Assembly (NCBI RefSeq): GCF_026213295.1
Contig: NC_079427.1
Location: forward strand, 27,607,746-27,671,745
Length of the DNA stretch: 64,000 nt
DNA from: Gadus chalcogrammus
Lineage: Eukaryota; Chordata; Actinopteri; Gadiformes; Gadidae
Direction: 5' to 3'
Shown here in pieces: positions 10,477 to 18,726 of this stretch; the first letter of the stretch is position 1, and every line of letters starts with the position of its first letter. A program made the translations under genes and the position numbers. The notes beneath the pieces were generated by a model. The model was not told where the DNA came from. It saw only the letters and a program-made list of their open reading frames with translations, and did not search any database.

Positions 10477-10779
10477 AGATTCCAGACGAGCCCCTTAACT
10501 GCCACATCAACAAGACAAACAAGGACTGCATGTTTGTGGCCTGGGAGAAACCAGAGAGCGACGGCGGCAGCCCCATCACCGGCTACTACATCGAGAGGAA
10601 AGAGAGGAACAGCCTGCTCTGGGTCAAGGCCAACGACACAGTGGTCCGCACCACAGAGTACCCGTGTGCCGGCCTCATCGAGGGCCTTGAGTACACCTTC
10701 AGGGTGTCCGCCATCAACCGAGCTGGCCAGGGCAAGCCCAGCAAGAAGACCGACTTCATCACCGCCAGGACCCCCATCG
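10477..10779 (+). CDS. ttn: Titin exon: Fn3 domain (C1.6)
   Basis: Fn3 with VAWEKPESDGGSPITGYYIERKERNSLLW (read here in two parts: WEKPESDGG and YYIERKERNS), the position-6 signature. The start is placed after ctaccgatag because this gives 303 nt and the usual xIPDEP beginning. The acceptor context is poor; the next in-frame AG (after gattccag, exon from 10487) is an alternative. Donor G|gtaagg is strong. Confidence 0.82.
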
Positions 10780-10830
10780 GTAAGGACTGGTCCTCCCCAT
10801 CACAGCCTTTTATTAATTTACACTAAATGG

Positions 10831-10834
<4 letters not shown>

Positions 10835-10880
<46 letters not shown>
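10835..10880 (+). repeat. (AT)n microsatellite
   Basis: Perfect ta/at dinucleotide run in the intron between C1.6 and C1.7. Confidence 0.95.
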
Positions 10881-10883
<3 letters not shown>

Positions 10884-10975
10884 GGACAAGCACAGAACCC
10901 ACTGGTATTGTTCTTATCTTAATTATTAAAGATTAAAGAATTAAATTGAATTAAATATGTCCATTCCCCTTATAG

Positions 10976-11275
10976 ACACACCAGGCAAACCAGACATTCT
11001 GGATGTGACCAAGAACTCTGTGAGTCTGGTGTGGAGCCGACCAAAGAACGACGGCGGCAGTAGGATCGTTGGCTACTATGTGGAGTACACCAGGGTGCCC
11101 GGGGAGGCCTGGCTGAGGAGCAACACCAGCAGCCAGAACGTTCCAAGGGAGGAATACACAGTCCCCGGCCTGGAGAGAGACCTGACGTTCCAGTTCAGAG
11201 TCATCGCCAAGACCGCCGTCAACATCAGCAAACCCTCCGAGCCCTCAGACCCCGTTCTGGTCTGCACTGAGAACG
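10976..11275 (+). CDS. ttn: Titin exon: Fn3 domain (C1.7)
   Basis: Fn3 of 100 codons: DTPGKPDILDV, VWSRPKNDGGSRIVGYY, AWLRSNTSSQN (position-7 type loop), FQFRVIAKTAVNISKPS. Acceptor ccccttatag, donor G|gtacaa (weak at +5/+6). Confidence 0.92.
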
Positions 11276-11504
11276 GTACAATACTGGAGCTCACTCACAC
11301 ATAATGCTCACCAAATGCTTACTTATTGCTTACCCAATGCTAACATAACACTTCAGGAGGTTATGACAAATGAAGACCTTTACATTTCAAAATAGATATA
11401 TTCTTAGTCTTTGATGTACACAATAAGAACAATAAGAATTAAATGTATACTTATATTTGTCTACTTCTGTATTGTGCTCCTGACTGCTACTTGCTGGACT
11501 GCAG

Positions 11505-11792
11505 TTCTACCAAGAGTGGAGCTCAATGCTAAGATGCAGAAGGGGCTCATGGTGAAGGCTGGAGCCACGGTCCTGCTGGAGGCAGAGGTGTTTGGTAAAC
11601 CTATGCCCAAGGTGACCTGGAAGAGAGGAGACACCAGCCTCCGCTCAACAGAGGGCCTCACTATCTCCAACCAGAGACAACAGTTCCAACTGGAAATGAC
11701 CAGTGTGACAAAGGAACACAGTGGAACCTACACCATCACGGCACAGAACGCTAGTGGATCCAAGACAGCAGAGGTCATCGTCAAGGTTTTAG
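11505..11792 (+). CDS. ttn: Titin exon: Ig domain (C1.8)
   Basis: Ig of 96 codons: LPRVELNAKMQKGLMVKAG, core Trp in VTWKRGD, strand F KEHSGTYTITAQN. Acceptor ggactgcag, donor G|gtgcgt. Confidence 0.93.
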
Positions 11793-11954
11793 GTGCGTCA
11801 AGGTTATCAAATCATGTTGGTCTACGTCCTGAAGTCGAGTCATCTTCATGAAATGATTGACTTCATTGACTTATTCTAAAATGATGTTAGAAGTAACAAA
11901 CCAACTGATATTGTGTTGGACTCTGAGAACTAACATTATCCACCTTGTGTCCAG

Positions 11955-12257
11955 ATGTGCCTGGCCCTCCCACTAGTGTCCAGATCTCTGAGGTGTTTGC
12001 AACCAGCGTGATGGTGCTTTGGGAACCCCCACTGAATGACGGGGGAGCCATTGTCAGCCACTACATTGTGGACAAGCGTGAGACCAACAGGGCCAACTGG
12101 GCGCAGGTCTCGGCCAAGATCCATGCCGACACCCATGAGTGCAGCGTGCAGAAGCTGATCGAGGGTCGTGAGTACCAGTACCGCGTTCGTGCCGAGAACA
12201 GCTGGGGAGTTGGAGAGGCCTTCATCAGCAACCCTGTGGTCGCCAGAAATCCCTTCA
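11955..12257 (+). CDS. ttn: Titin exon: Fn3 domain (C1.9)
   Basis: Fn3 of 101 codons: DVPGPPTSVQI, LWEPPLNDGGAIVSHY, IVDKRETNRANW (position-9 signature), YQYRVRAENSWGVGE. The donor A|gtaagt at 12258 is the first of a series of near-identical gtaagtccaga copies spaced 41 bases apart in the intron. Confidence 0.92.
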
Positions 12258-12503
12258 GTAAGTCCAGAGTGTGTAACCCAAACTGGTAAACTTTTGCAGT
12301 AAGTCCAGACTGTCTAACCCAAACTGGTCAACTGTTTCAGTAAGTCCAGACTGTCCAACCCAAAATGGCTAACTGTTTTAGTAAGTCCAGAATTTCTAAC
12401 CCAAACTGGCTTAGTGTTTCAGTCAGTCTTGATTTACTATCCCAAACTGACTAACTGTTTTAATAAGACCAACCAAGCCCTCAAACTGTTTCTTATTGCG
12501 ATG
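12258..12503 (+). repeat. 41-bp minisatellite carrying repeated copies of the splice donor
   Basis: Six units with exact 41-base spacing start at 12258, 12299, 12340, 12381, 12422 and 12463. The first four contain gtaagtccaga, each after a tttcag- or ttgcag-like stretch; the fifth has gtcagt and the sixth is decayed. Unit 1 supplies the true donor of the C1.9 exon. Using a later donor would add an in-frame stop (taa at about 12287). Confidence 0.9.
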
Positions 12504-12562
12504 TTGTTTAAAAACCTTCTGTGTCTCTCTTGAATGAACCCTGAACTTGATGTGACCCCTAG

Positions 12563-12865
12563 CTATGCCTGGCCCATGCGAGGCTCCAGTCATCACCAAC
12601 GTGACCAAGGACCGCATGACGGTCAGCTGGAAGGACCCCGCAGACGATGGGAAGTCGACCATCCTGGGCTACGTCCTCGAGAAGAAAGAGAGCAAGGAGA
12701 TGCAATGGATCAAGTTGAACCGGAAGCCTATAATTGAGCGTATGCTGGAGGTATCCGGCCTGTCAGAAGGAACAGAGTATGACTTCAGAGTCAGTGCTCT
12801 CAACCTGGCAGGTCCAGGTACACCTAGTGAACCTTCTACCTCGACCTACGCCCTGGACCCCATCA
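12563..12865 (+). CDS. ttn: Titin exon: Fn3 domain (C1.10)
   Basis: Fn3 of 101 codons: MPGPCEAPVITNV, SWKDPADDGKSTILGYV (DGK in place of DGG), LEKKESKEMQW, YDFRVSALNLAGPGT. Acceptor gacccctag, donor A|gtgagt. Confidence 0.92.
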
Positions 12866-13015
12866 GTGAGTCTACCCCCTTTCCTTTCAATTCAACTTAT
12901 TCCACAAAGTTGATGTGTCCAAAAGACTGTGTCATGAGTATTTGTATTATAAAGTAAGAGTTAACAATGTATATACAAAGAATCAACGAGTTCTGAGGTG
13001 TGATCTGTGCTTCAG

Positions 13016-13321
13016 ACCCTCCTGGCCCAGTAGTGAACCCCGGCGTGACAGACACCACCAACTGCACAATAAGTCTGGCCTGGAGCGTCCCGGCCAGCAA
13101 CGGAGGAAGTCCCGTGCTGGGTTACCTGGTGGAATGCAAGAGGACCGACGCAACCGACTGGATCCGCTGCAATGTTCCCAAGAACCTGCAGGACACCAGC
13201 TACATCATCCAGAACCTCATCGATAAGTCTGAGTACCAGTGCCGCATCACCGCCGTCAACAAGGTCGGCTTCAGTGAGCCCTGTGAGGTTCCAGGGAAGC
13301 ACATCGCCAAAGACATCATGG
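13016..13321 (+). CDS. ttn: Titin exon: Fn3 domain (C1.11)
   Basis: Fn3 of 102 codons: PPGPVVNPGVTD, WSVPASNGGSPVLGYL (NGG), VECKRTDATDW, YQCRITAVNKVGFSE. Here the position-11 C-C' loop is short, unlike in C3-C10. Acceptor gtgcttcag, donor G|gtatgt. Confidence 0.92.
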
Positions 13322-13433
13322 GTATGTTACTGTGTTCATTTCAAACGCTTACATTGTATTCAGGCACAGTATTTCTAGTGGATGGCCTCCTGTAATTTAT
13401 GGGGTTATTGTTGATGATGGTTGTTGTGTGCAG

Positions 13434-13721
13434 TTCCTCCAGAGGCAGTGTTGAGTGCAGAGCTGAAGGAGGTGCTAGAGCTGCGCGCCGGAGCCACCAT
13501 GAACCTCCAGGCCACCATCAAGGGCCGTCCCACCCCCAGAATCATCTGGGCCAAGATGAACTCCAACATCAAGGACCGCCAGGGAATCATCATGAAGTCC
13601 ACAGCCACGGACACACTGGTTAAAGTGGAGAGCGTGAACCGTTACGACGCTGGAAAGTACATCCTCAGCCTGGAGAGTGTGTGTGGCGTAAAGATGTACA
13701 CCATTGTCGTCAAGGTCTTTG
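13434..13721 (+). CDS. ttn: Titin exon: Ig domain (C2.1)
   Basis: Ig of 96 codons: PPEAVLSAELKEVLELRAG, core Trp in IIWAKMN, strand F RYDAGKYILSLES. First Ig of the second C-zone repeat, the reported MyBP-C contact position. Acceptor ttgtgtgcag, donor G|gtaagt. Confidence 0.93.
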
Positions 13722-14778
13722 GTAAGTTCCAATGATTGGTCATCATTTAATAGATCAAGCCCAACCCTACCCGAGCGCGTTGTGCCAGAGACCGGCCCTG
13801 CCCAACACATTAACTGTAATTATTAGCCCGAGCCCTATTTAAACCCGACAATTTTATTAATACATTAATAACCTAAATAATAAGTATGTTAACATATTGA
13901 CTAGACACACGCAAACTGACAAATTTGACATAGATTTCTATGGAATCTCCCTGCTTCTGAAATGCTCAAACATCTCCGCCCAGCGCTGGTCCGCTGATTT
14001 AAATCAGCATTCCACTGTGTGACCATCCCTGTTGCGTATGCCCCCAAACATTGTTGAAATCATATGCTGGATGCTTTATTCTTTCTATGTGGTTTTTAGT
14101 TAATGATCGGGGTATGATAAGACCATTTTGACTATGAAATCATTGACAACAGGGGACATTTCATAGTGGTTGGTGGAAACCGGGACATTATAGTGTCCCG
14201 ACAGGCTTTTGTCGGGACTCGGAACAAATTAATCGGGGCTGTCCCTGCAAAACCGGGACATTGGGTAACCCACTATAATGAATGATGTTCGGGCAGGTGT
14301 GGGTGTGAAAAAAATGTTGCATCAGGTGGATGGGGGGTGGATTATTGATATTAAGCAGCGGGTGCGGACTGCGGATGTCATTACAGCTAAACCGCGCATC
14401 TCTAGTAGCCCACACAATACAGCACAGCATGCAGATAGATCATGCGATCTATCTGTTACTTAGGCCTACTTTGCTAAAAATATATGTAATATTTCTGATT
14501 ATGGCATAGCTTCTCCCCACCCAATTAGGCTAATAAAGTAGGCCTAATGCTAAAAAATAATAATAATTAAATGCTTGGTCAGGGCCCGGCCCGAGGATAG
14601 GGACGGGAAATCTCGTCCCGGCCCACGGGCCGGGTCGGGTCAGGGTCGGGTTCGGGCAGAGAATCTAAACTCTACTTCCAATCAACCCACTTTTATATCT
14701 ATCTATCTATGTGTAGAAGGTTTAGTATTGTGTTATGTATATCTCCTGGGTGTTAACGTTGTGTTGTTGTGCCTCCAG
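13722..14778. other. ttn: Intron, 1057 nt, probably repeat-derived
   Basis: GC-rich, loosely inverted ends (caagcccaaccctacccgag near 13756 and gggtcgggttcggg near 14640) bracket the sequence, and a hairpin with 9-base arms lies at 14195-14203 and 14210-14218. It looks like a decayed DNA element, but I could not define edges or a target-site duplication. No gene seen. Confidence 0.45.
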
Positions 14779-15069
14779 ACACTCCAGGGCCACCCGTTAA
14801 CCTGATGGTGAAGGAACACTCCAAGGACAGCGCCTCCATCCTCTGGGACGCTCCTTTGATCACTGGAGGCTACGACATCAAACACTACATCGTTGAAAAG
14901 CGGGATGCTGAAAGAAAAGCCTGGTCCATCGTCTCCAACAACTGTGCTAAGACTTCCTTCAAGGTTCCCGATCTGGAGGCCGGTAGATCCTTCTGCTTCA
15001 GGGTCTCTGCCGTCAACGAGCTGGGCATCGGAGAGGCCTGTGAGACTATAGATGGCGTCAGAGCTTCAG
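14779..15069 (+). CDS. ttn: Titin exon: Fn3 domain (C2.2)
   Basis: Fn3 of 97 codons: [27 protein letters not shown] (TGG rather than DGG), [12 protein letters not shown] (position-2 signature), [15 protein letters not shown]. Acceptor gtgcctccag, donor G|gtgggt. Confidence 0.92.
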
Positions 15070-15130
15070 GTGGGTGTCCTAGCCAGCATTTCTTAGGTCA
15101 ACTCTAGTTGATCATTTCTTTAGTAGGACA

Positions 15131-15221
15131 TGTAACTGAAGAGATGTGATCTTTCAGAGGAGCTTGTGTTAGTGACATGCTGTGGAATATGTAATCTAAC
15201 TGAAGAGATGTGTTTTTACAG
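15131..15221 (+). repeat. Duplicated 3' splice site region (decoy acceptor at 15157)
   Basis: The stretch aactgaagagatgtg...ttcagaggagc at 15134-15163 is repeated at 15199-15227, where it forms the working acceptor. The upstream AG (exon would begin at 15158) lies 64 bases earlier; using it shifts the frame and meets a stop near 15355. Confidence 0.85.
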
Positions 15222-15509
15222 AGGAGCCTGGTCCTGTGATGGATTTCAAGACGCTGCTTGTTACCAAGGACTCCTGCACTCTGAGCTGGAAGAAGCCTCT
15301 CTCAGACGGAGGCAGCCGCATTATCTGCTACGTCCTGGAGGTTTTGAATGGAGATGAAAAGTACAAGGAGCTCATGAGGTCCAAGAACATGCAGTACAGT
15401 GCCAAGGACCTGATTGTGGGCCACGAGTACAACTACCGGGTGATGGCAGTCAACGACTCTGGAGATAGTCCCGCCAAAGAGCTGGCCGTGATCGCCAAGG
15501 ACCAGATCA
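15222..15509 (+). CDS. ttn: Titin exon: Fn3 domain (C2.3)
   Basis: Fn3 of 96 codons: EEPGPVMDFKTL, LSWKKPLSDGGSRIICYV, EVLNGDEKYKEL, YNYRVMAVNDSGDSP. The start follows tttttacag; the similar AG 64 bases upstream is out of frame. Donor A|gtacgt. Confidence 0.92.
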
Positions 15510-15636
15510 GTACGTTATATTCACCGTTCTTTTTCTGTGTTTCTCTGTTCATTGATTACATTTAATTAGACTTGATGTGTTTGGAATATAGAGAGATGCT
15601 TCAAAGTTCAAATATTTCCATGTATTCATCCTTCAG

Positions 15637-15919
15637 TTCATCCTACATGTGACTTGCGTGAGCTCCCCAACATGTGCTACATCGCTAAGGAGGGTAGCAA
15701 CGTGCGTCTGAAGATCCCTATCATCGGCAAACCAACTCCTAAGGTGTCCTGGAAGAAGGGTGATGATGAGGACCTGACAGACACAGGCAGAGTGTCTGTG
15801 GAGTTCACAGCCGTAAACACCACCTTGCTGATCAGGGACTGCCAGAGATCTGATGCTTCTAAGTACACCATCACCCTGAGGAACAGCGCTGGGACAAGGG
15901 AGTCCACCATTTTCATCAG
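15637..15919 (+). CDS. ttn: Titin exon: Ig domain (C2.4), ends in phase 2
   Basis: Ig (CDLRELPNMCYIAKEGSNV) with core Trp in VSWKKGDDED and strand F RSDASKYTITLRN. Its 283 nt are not a multiple of three: the donor is AG|gtcagc inside an Arg codon, and the next exon starts with the completing G. This is the only phase-2 junction in the window. Confidence 0.88.
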
Positions 15920-16044
15920 GTCAGCATGGGACTTTCCTCTCCTCGTTGGTAAAGCATCCGTTAGAGAGATGTGTTAAGACCCAATACCGTCCATACACTA
16001 CCAATAGCTTCACTACTGTACTGATGTATGTGATCATATTTCAG

Positions 16045-16352
16045 GGTCGTGGGTAAACCAGGTATCCCGATCCAGCCAGTGAAGTTCAAGGATGTGACTG
16101 CTGATGGCGCCACACTAAGGTGGGGTACTCCCAAGGATGATGGAGGGTCTGAGATCACCAACTACATCCTGGAGAAGAGAGACTCCATCACCAACATGTG
16201 GGTGACGGTGTCCTCCTTCGTGGACACCAACTCCATGAGGGTCACCGGTCTTCATGAAGGCACCGAGTACATCTTCAGAGTTTGTGCAGAAAACAAGTAT
16301 GGCGTGGGAGAAGGACTCAAGTCTGAGCCTTTGGTTGCCAAGCATCCATTCA
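16045..16352 (+). CDS. ttn: Titin exon: Fn3 domain (C2.5), starts in phase 2
   Basis: Begins after atatttcag with G GTC GTG GGT, finishing the Ig-Fn3 linker ([13 protein letters not shown]). Fn3 features: [42 protein letters not shown]. 308 nt; with the 283-nt exon before it the pair is 591 nt, so only skipping both keeps frame. Donor A|gtaagt. Confidence 0.9.
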
Positions 16353-16436
16353 GTAAGTTCCCGCCACCATGGCCAGGTGGTCTTTTTCAGCTTCAGTGCA
16401 GGGGGATGGCTCATGGTTCTGTCGTTCCTCCCTCAG

Positions 16437-16541
16437 ATGTTCCTGACGCGCCTGCTCCACCTCAAATGATGAGCATGCGCCACGACTCAGCCTACCTGGC
16501 GTGGTCTGACCCCCGCAAAACTGGTGGCTCTCCCATAACTG
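16437..16541 (+). CDS. ttn: Titin exon: first third of Fn3 C2.6
   Basis: A 105-nt exon with the Fn3 start ([14 protein letters not shown]), strand B ([13 protein letters not shown]) and SPITG; donor G|gtacat. The intron falls between the B-C loop and strand C. Every other position-6 Fn3 in the window is unsplit. Confidence 0.88.
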
Positions 16542-16548
16542 GTACATC

Positions 16549-16640
16549 ATCCATGCTGAGATAGTCATTAAACACTCATCCACGCTGAGATAGTCATTAA
16601 AACACTCAACCACACTGAGATACAGCCATTCAAACAATAG
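16549..16640 (+). repeat. 29-30-bp tandem repeat in the intradomain intron
   Basis: ctgagata followed by tcattaaa-type sequence recurs at 16556, 16585 and 16615. It fills about half of the 169-nt intron that splits Fn3 C2.6. Confidence 0.75.
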
Positions 16641-16710
16641 GGTTTTCTCATATGTTTTGAGTGCAAAGTGTAAAGGGGTACAGATGACAGCAGCCTCATC
16701 TGTTCCTCAG

Positions 16711-16908
16711 GCTACCATGTGGAGTCCAAGGAGAGGAACAGCATGCTGTGGAGGAGAGCCAGCCAGGCGGCCATCAGGATGAAGGACCACAAGGTGACCG
16801 GTCTGACTGAAGGAATGGAGTACGAGTTCAGAGTCATGGCCATCAACCTGGCTGGCATCGGCAGACCAAGCCTTCCTACAGACCCCTATGTTGCCCTGGA
16901 TCCCATTG
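16711..16908 (+). CDS. ttn: Titin exon: last two thirds of Fn3 C2.6
   Basis: Resumes as [14 protein letters not shown] (position-6 signature) after gttcctcag and ends with [17 protein letters not shown]. With the 105-nt exon it totals 303 nt, the standard single-Fn3 length. Donor G|gtgagt. Confidence 0.9.
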
Positions 16909-17417
16909 GTGAGTTAGATTCTCTGTGGTTCCAACCTTTAGGTTGACTTGACTTTAGGTGCACCACTCAGTTCAAGACCTTTCGTGGACCATCTCATACG
17001 CAAACGGTAAACAAATTGACACCCAGGCATTCGCTGAGCAGAGTACCAATGCCCCCTTTTATTATTTTTAGAATTATTACTGAAAGAAGGCCATTGCCAG
17101 TGAGAAAGATTGAAAAGTTTAGTAATCAAAGTTACTTATACTCCATTATGTTTATTTAACAAATTTGCCCAAAACATCAATGGAATTAATTGTAATGGCA
17201 AACATATGACGGAAGGCACTCATAATACCATATTTACTGAACACTATTTACTATTACTGAAAATGTACCTGTTTAAAAAATCCCACATTCCACTTGCAGA
17301 ATCACAGGTTGTAAAACAATGAGATAGTAAACCTTATTGCTAACACCTGTAGTGAGAACACGTAGAGGGTGTTGTCATGCTAAATGAGATGTCTAATGAC
17401 GTGTGTGGTGTTGTTAG
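16909..17417. other. ttn: Intron, 509 nt, no recognised element
   Basis: AT-rich unique-looking sequence. I see no gene, repeat or structured element. Confidence 0.6.
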
Positions 17418-17714
17418 ATGCCCCTGGTATTCCGGACGTCATCAGCATCACCCGGAGCTCTGTGACCCTTCAGTGGACCGAGCCCCAGTCCGACGGCGGC
17501 CACCGGCTCACCGGCTACATTGTGGAGAGGAGGGACCTGCCCTCCAAGATCTGGGTGAAGGCCAACAATGTCAACGTGGTGGAGCCGGCCTTCACCGTGA
17601 AGGAGCTGCAGGAGGGATGCAAGTACGAGTTCAGGATCAGAGCCAAGAACTCAGCCGGAGCCCTGAGCCCCCCCTCTGAGCAGACGGACACCATCGTCTG
17701 TGCAGACGAATATG
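17418..17714 (+). CDS. ttn: Titin exon: Fn3 domain (C2.7)
   Basis: Fn3 of 99 codons: [44 protein letters not shown] (position-7 signature), [15 protein letters not shown]. Acceptor tgttgttag, donor G|gtgaga. Confidence 0.93.
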
Positions 17715-17959
17715 GTGAGACCCCACGTGTCACCTCAAGAACACTTTTATCTGCCCTTCCGTACATCAGAGAAGACCAGGGCCAGCCCCTGCATTTTAAA
17801 CTTCTATTTATGGTTCACTTTTCCGAATGTTAGTAAAATATTCAAAAGAAAATTAAAGATACATATATATTTTCAAGCCTCAAGAAGAGCTGGCGGAGAC
17901 TGCTCCGGCCGAATCGCATTGTTATCAACTAATCTTTTTTTATTTTTTTTTCTAGTGTA

Positions 17960-18596
17960 CCGTATTTTCCGGACTATACGTCGCTCCCGAGTATTAGTCG
18001 CATCAGTCAAAAAATGCTCCATGACGAGGAAAAAAACATATATAGGTCGCATCGGTGTATAAGTCGCATTTATTTTTAAACATTTAAACAAGAACGTTTA
18101 GTCTGGAGAGACTGAATAAAATTGCAATAGCAATATAGGTGTGTCGGTCCCACTCGTAGTTCTGAGAGTATACCGAATTCAGTGACACCGGGATTCCACC
18201 GGACGCGTATGCGCCGCGGTCCTAAACCTGAGCGCACGATCGGGAGGTGGAAGTTGCGCTTTAGATGCCTTCACAAGTCCAGCGGAGGGCTCCAGTTTTC
18301 GCCGGCCAAGTCATGCGCTGTGATATGTGTGACAGCTATGTTGCACAACATTGCAGCTAAGGCTGGGGTAGCTTTGGTTGAACCGGAGGACATTGAGGAC
18401 GATGACGACGAGAATATAATTTATTCGGTGGTGCAGTAGGCTTGCAGCGTTCAGTTGTAGGCCTAATGAATGACGGTGCCATCTTGCGGCCGAAGATTAT
18501 GTACGCACAATTTTGGCATACAAGTCGCTTCGAAATATAAGTCGCAGGGCAAGCCAAACTACAAAAAAAACGCGACTTATAGTCCGGAAAATACGG
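17960..18596 (+). mobile_element. TA-flanked DNA element (637 bp) with a Harbinger transposase fragment inside
   Basis: Ends are inverted copies: ccgtattttccggactata at the left and tatagtccggaaaatacgg at the right, flanked by ta on both sides (17958-17959, 18597-18598). The TA duplication suggests a Tc1/mariner-type mobiliser. The interior holds an open fragment (18182-18439) similar to the end of a PIF/Harbinger nuclease, so the element looks composite. Confidence 0.75.
18182..18439 (+). pseudogene. PIF/Harbinger-type transposase C-terminal fragment
   Basis: The frame contains ERTIGRWKLRFRCL, then FSPAKSCAVICVTAMLHNIA, then an acidic tail (EDIEDDDDEN) and a stop. The ERxxGxxKxRFxCL...LHNIA pattern is typical of the end of the DDE_4 nuclease domain in HARBI1-like transposases. 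Only about 85 codons remain, without the first catalytic aspartates, so it is not functional. Confidence 0.65.
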
Positions 18597-18726
18597 TAGT
18601 TTTAAACTTCAACAGACACCCGCCTTCAAGTGAATTAACGTTTGCCAATTGAGTAGGTCCAGACTCCCTGTACAAATTAAATGAAGTACCAGAGTCTGGT
18701 GGGACCAGGCTACTTGATTAGTACAC

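Noticed and set aside
18182..18439. Domesticated transposase gene
   Set aside because: Only the nuclease end remains, inside an element with its own ends, without a start region or splice signals.
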